A stretch of DNA of 20,195 bases from a virus: positions 1 to 20,195 of the IMG/VR virus record IMGVR_UViG_3300012936_000247. One strand, written 5' to 3'. How positions within the stretch are numbered: position 1 is the first letter of the stretch; every line of letters begins with the position of its first letter. The notes under the pieces were generated by a model. The model had not been told where the DNA came from. It did no database searches and saw only the letters and a list, made by a program, of their open reading frames with translations. Position numbers and translations under genes: made by a program. Shown here piece by piece: positions 14,118 to 20,195 of the stretch.

Positions 14118-15028
14118 CAGTATATCTTGGAACTCACGGCGAAATTGAGTTAAAGCGTGTCTTTAATGGCGGCAAGTTGCAAGCAAGCATCAATGCTGCC
14201 GCAAACAATGCTGGTGATGTAAATGCAACTGAAAAACGATTTGGTTTTGATTTTAAGCACGGTGACTCTTTATCAGACGATTTAAAACACGGCTTGCTTT
14301 TAACAGGTGATCAAATTGAGATTACAACCACTGATAACACTGCCCTTGATTTTATTGACAGCTATACAGATTCAAGCGTTAAAAAATTTATTCACGTTGA
14401 CGAGCTAGACGGCATCAGGCTTTACAACAGTTTTGCCCATGCGGTCAGTGGCGGCAAAGCAAACGCAATTGCTCTTGCATGTTCAGGCAGCCTGAGAAAC
14501 GTCGAAATAGTTGTTGAATCTGCTGCGCCGCGTCTTTTGGCTCAAGTCAACAGTTTTGAGATAAATACCGAGCGTGAAACAGTAGACACGACAGTGTTGT
14601 CTGATGAATTTCGTTCCAGAGTCAATACGTTAATTTCTGGTTCTGGTCGCATCAGTGCGTTTTGGGAGTACACAGGTGACACGGCTAATGAGTTGCCGAT
14701 GTATTTATATGAGTTAGCGCATCGCACCAAGGTTGGTAGCAATTTTGTCGGGCGTTTTTACATTAAAAAAGCTGGGTATAACCCGAGCGGTGTAGCGGAA
14801 CGAAATAATGATGAGATTTGGTGGAACGTGGAAGGAATTATCACGGCAGCAGCCATTCAGTTTTCACCTGACAGCACAGTGCAAATCACTGCTGATTTCG
14901 TAACGACAGGCGAACTGCGTCTACGAATGGACCTTGACCCTCCGGTGGGGATCTTGCAAGAGGACAATGGTCAAATACGCTTGGATCAAGACGGTGCGGC
15001 TAAACTTGGCCTACAGCAGCAAACCTGA
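14114..15028 (+). CDS. Second tail-tube-like protein with an extra N-terminal domain
   Basis: This 304-residue protein overlaps the tube gene by ATGA. Its C-terminal half (about 139-275) parallels the 147-residue tube protein strand by strand: V-N-S-F-E-I-N-T-E-R-E-T-V-D-T-T against V-N-F-Q-L-S-A-N-L-E-T-L-E-T-T, S-G-S-G-R-I-S-A-F-W-E-Y against G-Y-S-G-S-A-T-L-L-Y-Y, L-P-M-Y-L-Y-E-L against a similar helix, then I-T-A-A-A-I-Q-F and I-T-A-D-F-V-T-T-G-E-L against I-T-S-A-S-I and A-E-I-A-F-Q-G-T-G-T-L. The N-terminal about 138 residues do not match a family I know. It could be a minor tube ring at the tail end, a decorated tube subunit, or an adaptor between tube and fibres. The likeness is seen; the role is inference. 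Confidence 0.65.
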   Translation: MTVYLGTHGEIELKRVFNGGKLQASINAAANNAGDVNATEKRFGFDFKHGDSLSDDLKHGLLLTGDQIEITTTDNTALDFIDSYTDSSVKKFIHVDELDGIRLYNSFAHAVSGGKANAIALACSGSLRNVEIVVESAAPRLLAQVNSFEINTERETVDTTVLSDEFRSRVNTLISGSGRISAFWEYTGDTANELPMYLYELAHRTKVGSNFVGRFYIKKAGYNPSGVAERNNDEIWWNVEGIITAAAIQFSPDSTVQITADFVTTGELRLRMDLDPPVGILQEDNGQIRLDQDGAAKLGLQQQT

Positions 15029-15045
15029 CACGGAGCTAGCCGCCC

Positions 15046-17478
15046 ATGGCTGATCTAAAAATTAGTGAGCTTAATGCTCTAACCGGCTCGGCTCTAGCCA
15101 CTGGTGATTTAGTTGCTGTTGTCGATAGCAGTGCCAGTGAAACCAAAAAGCTGACTATCGGTGATTTGATTGCTAATGGCGTCACAGTCATTAGTGATGC
15201 AACGATCCCTGGCGCAAAAATTTTATTTGCTGATGGCGGCATCGCTACAGCAAAAATTGCTGATTCAGCAGTCTCAACAGCAAAGGTCGCTGACGACGCA
15301 ATTACGGCTGCAAAGTTGGGCAATGAATCAACCGTTGATCTAGTTACAACGCTTCCAGCCTCTGGTGTTTTTACAGGGCAGCTAGCTGTCGATACGGACG
15401 ATAATTCTCTGTATTGCTGGGACGGTAGTGCATGGTTAAGCCTTAAATCTCCTGGTTCAATCAACAGTGTTGCTGGTAGCACTGTTGGCGTTGTTGACAT
15501 TACTGTTACTACAACAAGTGGAGTCGCAACAATTGCAGCAGTCATAAACGATACGTCTGCAGCGAACCAGTTTTTAGCTGGTCCTACTAGCGGTGGTGGT
15601 GCAGTCGAATATCGAACGATTGACGGCAGCGACATCCCTGTCGCAACTAGCAGCGCCAAAGGCGGTGTTGTTGTTAATGGTGAAGGACTCCGAATGGATT
15701 CCAACACCATTGAAGTGGATAATGATGTAACTGCTAGCACGACGCATCATGTTGTTACTTACAACGCAAAAGGTTTAATTACTGGCGGTCGTGCATTAAC
15801 TTCTGCCGATTTGCCTGCTGCAACCAGCTCTGCAAAAGGTGCTGTTATTCCTGGCGCTGGACTTTCAGTTGATGGTAGTGGAAATATAGGTATTACTAAT
15901 ACGGTAACGCCTGGCACCTATACAAAGGTGACTGTTACGGCGCAGGGTGTTGTTTCTACTGGCGACAGTTTAGCTGCTTCTGACGTTCCAAATCTTGCTG
16001 CATCGCAGATTACAAGTGGCACGTTACCAGCAGCCAGAATCGCGTCTGATGCGATTACAGCAGACAAGCTAGCCGATCAATCAACTGTCAAGTTTGGCGG
16101 TGCTGGTGCAACTGATAACATTGTTACCTTCCCTGATGGTGACTTTAAGGGTCAGTTCTTTTTTGACGAGTCAACTGACGGCGATCTTTATATTTTTACA
16201 GGTCAATCTTTTCAACCAATTACAGTTATTAGCGGCAACCTTGTAAACGCTGGAACGTACAACGCTAATACCAATCAGCTGACCAGTGTAACGACACAAG
16301 GCTCTGCAGCTGGTTTTACTGCTGGAGCGGCACTGCCTGCACCGGCTAGTACCAACCTTAATTACTACGTTGTTGTTGACACTTCAGGCACAGGTTCAGG
16401 TAATGCACCTGCTGTTGCGTTAGCACCCCCCGATATGCTCGTAAGTTTGGGCACAGGGGCAACGTTCTCGTTAATCGATGTTTCCAATGCAATCGCTGGG
16501 CAAACTGCTGCAAACATTTCAGTTGTTCCGGTTGGTGGTATTGCAGCGACCAATGTCCAGTCTGCAATTCAAGAGTTAGACACCGAAAAAATTGGTGCTG
16601 CTAGCCCAACATTTACTGGAACTGTATTGCTGGGTCAGAACGCTGTATTAGCGTTTGAGGGTTCATCAGATGATGGAAACGAAACAACAATTACGGTTAC
16701 CAACCCTACTGCTGACAGGTCAATTGTTTTTCCTGATGTCAGCGGAAACGTTGTAACGACTGGCGATACTGGAACGATTACTAGCACAATGATTGCGAAC
16801 GCAACGATTGCGGACGCAGACATTAGTTCAACCGCAGAAATTGCAGTTAGCAAGCTTGCAAACGGTACTGCGCGTCAACTGCTGCAGACTGACGCAGCTG
16901 GAACGGGTGTTGAATTTACCGATGACGTAGACATCCCCGGCACGTTGGATGTCACTGGAGCGGTGACGCTTGATTCGACGTTGCAGGTTGATGGCGTTGC
17001 GACGTTTAACGCCAACATCGTGATGGAGGGCACGTCTGCTGATGACCATGAACTGACGCTAACTTGCAATCCGACTGCTGATGTAACGGTTACGCTGCCT
17101 GATGCAACGACAACTGTTGCTGGTCTTGCTGTTGCTCAGAGCTTTACAAAGGCACAGCGAGGTACGCCTGTTGCTTTGACCGATGCAGCAACGATTGCAG
17201 TTGACCTGAGCTTGGGTAACAACTTCAGCGTGACGCTTGCAGGCAACCGGACATTAGGCGCTCCAAGCAATGTAACTGCTGGTCAGTCTGGTGTAATTGT
17301 GGTTACGCAGGACGGTACGGGAGGCCACACGTTGTCATACAACACGGTGTATAAGTTTGCTGGCGGCTCCATACCGACTGTCACTACGACGGCCAATGCT
17401 GTTTCGATCCTTGCTTACTATGTGGAAAGCTCCAGCCGCATTACGATGACGGCATTGCTAGACACTAAGCGGACATGA
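15046..17478 (+). CDS. Tail fibre, repeat-rich
   Basis: The 810-residue protein is dominated by Ala, Thr, Gly, Ser, Val and Asp, with few aromatic or basic residues, as in elongated trimeric fibres. It starts M-A-D-L-K-I-S-E-L, a beginning common in cyanophage fibre proteins, with GGAG (15032-15035) 10 bases upstream. D-(I/L/V)-P units recur at residues 196, 255 and 313 with A-T-S-S-A-K-G after the first two; D-A-I-T-A-(A/D)-K-L occurs near 84 and 335; N-P-T-A-D plus a P-D strand occurs at 553 and 675. The C-terminal part (about 700-810) looks more globular. No intramolecular chaperone peptidase motif was recognised. It probably contributes to host recognition and overlaps the next gene by ATGA. 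Confidence 0.82.
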   Translation: MADLKISELNALTGSALATGDLVAVVDSSASETKKLTIGDLIANGVTVISDATIPGAKILFADGGIATAKIADSAVSTAKVADDAITAAKLGNESTVDLVTTLPASGVFTGQLAVDTDDNSLYCWDGSAWLSLKSPGSINSVAGSTVGVVDITVTTTSGVATIAAVINDTSAANQFLAGPTSGGGAVEYRTIDGSDIPVATSSAKGGVVVNGEGLRMDSNTIEVDNDVTASTTHHVVTYNAKGLITGGRALTSADLPAATSSAKGAVIPGAGLSVDGSGNIGITNTVTPGTYTKVTVTAQGVVSTGDSLAASDVPNLAASQITSGTLPAARIASDAITADKLADQSTVKFGGAGATDNIVTFPDGDFKGQFFFDESTDGDLYIFTGQSFQPITVISGNLVNAGTYNANTNQLTSVTTQGSAAGFTAGAALPAPASTNLNYYVVVDTSGTGSGNAPAVALAPPDMLVSLGTGATFSLIDVSNAIAGQTAANISVVPVGGIAATNVQSAIQELDTEKIGAASPTFTGTVLLGQNAVLAFEGSSDDGNETTITVTNPTADRSIVFPDVSGNVVTTGDTGTITSTMIANATIADADISSTAEIAVSKLANGTARQLLQTDAAGTGVEFTDDVDIPGTLDVTGAVTLDSTLQVDGVATFNANIVMEGTSADDHELTLTCNPTADVTVTLPDATTTVAGLAVAQSFTKAQRGTPVALTDAATIAVDLSLGNNFSVTLAGNRTLGAPSNVTAGQSGVIVVTQDGTGGHTLSYNTVYKFAGGSIPTVTTTANAVSILAYYVESSSRITMTALLDTKRT
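15631..16035 (+). repeat. Degenerate fibre repeat, period about 58-59 codons
   Basis: Within the fibre gene, three units begin with Asp-(Ile/Leu/Val)-Pro at codons 196, 255 and 313 (bases 15631, 15808, 15982). The first two continue with A-T-S-S-A-K-G and similar following sequence; the third is more diverged. The likeness is clear at protein level but weak at DNA level. Confidence 0.55.
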
Positions 17479-20195
17479 GTATTCCTGGAGCGGCAAGTCC
17501 GCTGTTTATTGGAGCGGCGGTTGCTGAGGTTGCGGCGCACCAAATTGACCGTTCGCTTAGATTTTCGTCAGGAGACTCGGCCTATCTTAATCGCACTCCA
17601 AGTTCTGCAGGCAACCGGAAGACGTGGACTTGGAGCGGGTGGGTAAAAAGAAGCACGGTTGATGGTAGTTACATGGGTATTTTTGGCGCAGGCGGTGGCT
17701 CAACTCGTGATCGTATTCAATTTTTTAACGACCAAAAACTTGTTGTTAATTTCAACGACGGGAACGATGGAGTTCTCAAAACAAGTCAAGTTTTTCGTGA
17801 CCCAAGCGCCTGGCAACACATTGTTGTCGCTTTAGATACTACTCAGGCCACAGCCTCTAACAGGCTAAAAATATATGTTAATGGCTCACAGGTTGAAGAT
17901 TTTGATACAGAAACCTATCCTTCTCAAGACTACCAAACTCGGCTAAACAACAATATCGCAACCTACATTGGTCAATCGTCTAGTAACAATCTTTATTTTG
18001 ATGGCTATTTGGCCGAAGTTTATTTTATCGACGGTCAGGCACTTGATCCGACTAACTTTGGTAAAACAAGTAGTGACGGCGTTTGGGTGCCTATTGAATT
18101 TGCTGGTTCCTATACGTCAACTTCAACATCTACAACATTAAGTCAAACAGGCTGGACGGTATCATCTCCAACCTCAGAAAATAACATCTGGGACGGAAAC
18201 ACAAGCTCGGTATCCAATGGACACAATGGTGGAATAATTGGTACTGTAAGCTTCTCGCCGCCGCTAACTAATGTTACTAAGGTTGAAGTTTATCAACAAA
18301 ATTACCACCATTATTTAAATGGAAGCCAAGTCACTACGCCCGAAAGTGGCACCACGTGGCATACTCTTTATGACAATAGCAGCAGCCCTATTACGCTTAA
18401 TTCAGTAGGTAATTCATACACTAATAATACGCAAACGGTTGATATTATGGCTATACGTATTAACGATAGCGTCGTTAATTCAAAGACCTGGACTCCACCA
18501 AGCGGTGTTGGGGTGCAAGCAGGAGGTCTAAATAGTTTTTATCTAAAATTTGCCGATAATTCATCAAACGCTGCGCTTGGAACGGACAGCAGCGGTAACA
18601 GCAATACTTGGACCGTTAACAACCTCTCTGTTGCATCAGGGTCTGGCAACGACAGCTTGATCGACACGCCGACGAATTACGAAGCGGCGTCCGGCAATAA
18701 CGGCGGCAACTATGCGACGTTGAATCCTCTGCAAGCAGGAAGCCAATGCACCTTGTCAAACGGAAATCTTGATCTTGTATGGACTGGGTCTGCGGGTCAT
18801 GCGGCAGGTTCAACCATTGCCGTCTCGTCGGGCAAATGGTACATGGAATTTACCGTCGGCTCAAAACGAGGGTTAATTGGAATAATTCCAAGTACTTATA
18901 CGAGCCAACTAAACAATTGGCCCGGCAATAGCGCCTACGGTTCTGACAGCTATGGCTACTACGGCATCGGCGGTAATTTATACAACAACAGCAGCAATAG
19001 CGCGTATGGAGCCGGTTGGACAACCAATGATGTTATTGGAGTTGCCTTGGATCTTGACGCAGGCAATCTAGTTTTTTACAAAAACGGTTCTAGCCAAGGG
19101 ACTGCCGCAACTGGGTTGTCTGGCTCTTACATCTTTGCTATTGGTTTTTCTGATTTCAGCAGTGGAGGCGACCCTGGCAGCGTCAACTTCGGCCAACGTC
19201 CATTTGCGATCTCTTCTGTACCAACCGGCCACAAGTCACTCTGCACTGCAAATCTTCCCGATCCCGACTCAACGATTGCCGATAGTTCGGATCACTTTGA
19301 TACCAAGCTTTATACCGGTAACGGAAGCACGCAATCAATCAGTGGTTACGATTTTAGCCCGGATTTGCTATGGATTAAAAATCGTAGTTATTCATCCTCC
19401 CATGAACTTTATGACACTGTGCGCGGTGCCACTAAACGCCTAACGATTTATTACGGAGGTGAACAAACTGTTTCCGGTGTTACTGCATTTAATTCTGATG
19501 GATTTTCGCTTGGTAGCGACAACGGTGCCAATAGAAACTCAGATTCTTTTGTAGCCTGGGCATGGGGTACTGGAGCGTCAACAGATAGCAACACTGACGG
19601 CAGCATTACTACTAATGTCAGAACCAATCCGTCTGCCGGATTTTCAATTATTAACTACCAGGGAAATAGTACATCTGGAGCAACTATTGGTCACAATTTA
19701 AACAGTGCTCCTGAATGGCTAATGTTTAAAGCTACAAATGCCGCTTACGACTGGTACGTTTATCACAAAGCTGTTGGTCATACTAAATTCCTAACTTTAA
19801 ACAACAATCATGTTGCCAATACAAGTAATTTTTTAAATAACACTGCGCCGACAAACTCTGTAATTACTTTAGGTAATGTCAGTGATGTTAATTATAATAA
19901 CACAAACCTAATTTGCTATGCGTGGACTTCTGTTGCCGGATATAGCAGCTTCGGTAGTTATGTAGGAAATGGATCTGCAGATGGTCCGCTTGTAGCGTTA
20001 TCGTTTCGGCCCGCATTTCTCTTACTGAAACGCATCAATACCACAGGTAACTGGTTAATTTATGATAATAGACGCGAAGGATACAATTTTAATAATGATC
20101 CTTTGTACGCAAACCTTGCTGACGCCGAAGGGACTACGGATTACTTGGATCTTCTAAGTAATGGTTTTAAGATTCGGAGCACGCATGGCTCAGTC
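17475..20195 (+). CDS. Large LamG/SPRY-like appendage protein, cut by right window edge
   Basis: ATG 17475 overlaps the fibre stop as ATGA, and the frame stays open for 907 codons to the last base. Residues about 24-200 are LamG (concanavalin-like) in style: S-L-R-F-S-S-G-D-S-A-Y-L, T-W-T-W-S-G-W-V-K-R, W-Q-H-I-V-V-A-L-D, and F-D-G-Y-L-A-E-V-Y-F-I-D-G. Residues about 216-345 form another beta-type region with many Ser, Thr and Asn. About 415-580 is SPRY-like (G-K-W-Y-M-E-F-T-V ... D-V-I-G-V-A-L-D-L-D ... V-F-Y-K-N-G). From about 610 there are repeated units built on F-S-P-D-L-L-W-I-K-N-R, A-P-E-W-L-M-F-K and R-P-A-F-L-L-L-K-R. These folds bind sugars or proteins, so this is a likely receptor-binding or capsid/tail-decorating appendage. 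Confidence 0.8.
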   Translation, partial: MSIPGAASPLFIGAAVAEVAAHQIDRSLRFSSGDSAYLNRTPSSAGNRKTWTWSGWVKRSTVDGSYMGIFGAGGGSTRDRIQFFNDQKLVVNFNDGNDGVLKTSQVFRDPSAWQHIVVALDTTQATASNRLKIYVNGSQVEDFDTETYPSQDYQTRLNNNIATYIGQSSSNNLYFDGYLAEVYFIDGQALDPTNFGKTSSDGVWVPIEFAGSYTSTSTSTTLSQTGWTVSSPTSENNIWDGNTSSVSNGHNGGIIGTVSFSPPLTNVTKVEVYQQNYHHYLNGSQVTTPESGTTWHTLYDNSSSPITLNSVGNSYTNNTQTVDIMAIRINDSVVNSKTWTPPSGVGVQAGGLNSFYLKFADNSSNAALGTDSSGNSNTWTVNNLSVASGSGNDSLIDTPTNYEAASGNNGGNYATLNPLQAGSQCTLSNGNLDLVWTGSAGHAAGSTIAVSSGKWYMEFTVGSKRGLIGIIPSTYTSQLNNWPGNSAYGSDSYGYYGIGGNLYNNSSNSAYGAGWTTNDVIGVALDLDAGNLVFYKNGSSQGTAATGLSGSYIFAIGFSDFSSGGDPGSVNFGQRPFAISSVPTGHKSLCTANLPDPDSTIADSSDHFDTKLYTGNGSTQSISGYDFSPDLLWIKNRSYSSSHELYDTVRGATKRLTIYYGGEQTVSGVTAFNSDGFSLGSDNGANRNSDSFVAWAWGTGASTDSNTDGSITTNVRTNPSAGFSIINYQGNSTSGATIGHNLNSAPEWLMFKATNAAYDWYVYHKAVGHTKFLTLNNNHVANTSNFLNNTAPTNSVITLGNVSDVNYNNTNLICYAWTSVAGYSSFGSYVGNGSADGPLVALSFRPAFLLLKRINTTGNWLIYDNRREGYNFNNDPLYANLADAEGTTDYLDLLSNGFKIRSTHGSV

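Noticed and set aside
15036-15740. 234-codon open frame on the - strand opposite the fibre gene
   Set aside because: It is exactly opposite a repeat-rich Ala/Thr/Val gene; its sequence is low-complexity Ala, Ser, Thr, Val and Pro with no motif, and it has no neighbours on that strand.
19135-19443. 102-codon + strand frame inside the appendage gene
   Set aside because: The overlapping frame from 17475 is continuous and has domain-like sequence on both sides; the short frame has no recognisable product.
1-20195. tRNA genes, CRISPR arrays, insertion sequences, integrase or attachment sites
   Set aside because: I saw no cloverleaf-like sequence, no regularly spaced identical repeats, no transposase or integrase motifs, and no paired direct repeats suited to an attachment site.

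Overview
This window is the head-completion and tail-structure part of the late region of a tailed dsDNA phage (Caudoviricetes) or a closely related prophage. All genes lie on the + strand and are packed almost end to end, mostly with TAATG or ATGA stop/start overlaps or short gaps. A long tape measure protein, a lambda J-like tip protein and no recognisable sheath gene point to a siphovirus. Several protein styles are ones I associate with marine phages, especially cyanophages: a cupredoxin-like module with a C-x2-H-x2-M motif, a fibre starting with an M-A-D-L-K-I-S-E-L-like sequence, and a LamG/SPRY-type appendage protein. A cyanobacterial host such as Synechococcus or Prochlorococcus is therefore the best guess. 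This is inference: no host, photosynthesis, integration or replication gene is present.

Layout. Positions 2-592 hold the 3' end of a scaffold-like gene cut by the window edge. Two tandem hairpins with the same CGT triloop separate it from the major capsid gene (658-1737), which is followed by a clear rho-independent-type terminator (1754-1783). Next come the neck genes: DnaT-like head-tail adaptor (1792-2322), putative head closure (2324-2707), HK97 gp10-like neck/tail completion (2707-3285) and tail terminator (3294-3722). A two-frame tail assembly chaperone follows (3731-4099, with an extension in another frame at 4092-4289), then the tape measure gene (4320-7664).

The tail-tip block contains an L-like minor tail protein (7661-8161), an NlpC/P60-like protein (8145-8513) and a very large I/J-like tip protein (8408-12895). 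After the tip the order departs from the lambda plan. There is a gpM-like minor tail protein interrupted by a cupredoxin-like domain (12895-13674), a tail-tube-like protein (13674-14117), a longer protein whose C-terminal half resembles that tube protein (14114-15028), a repeat-rich fibre (15046-17478), and a LamG/SPRY-type appendage protein that runs off the right edge (17475-20195+).

How the genes fit together: scaffold and capsid protein build the procapsid; the neck proteins close the portal vertex and join the tail; the chaperone pair and tape measure set tail length while the tube protein polymerises; the L/K/I-J/M-like proteins form the tip; the last two genes probably encode the host-binding fibres. 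The most notable points are the probable non-canonical frameshift in the chaperone pair, the cupredoxin insertion, the two related tube-like genes placed after the tip gene, the NlpC/P60-like protein without an obvious catalytic histidine whose 3' end is read in two frames, and the twin hairpins before the capsid gene. There is no gene-free stretch over 300 bases.
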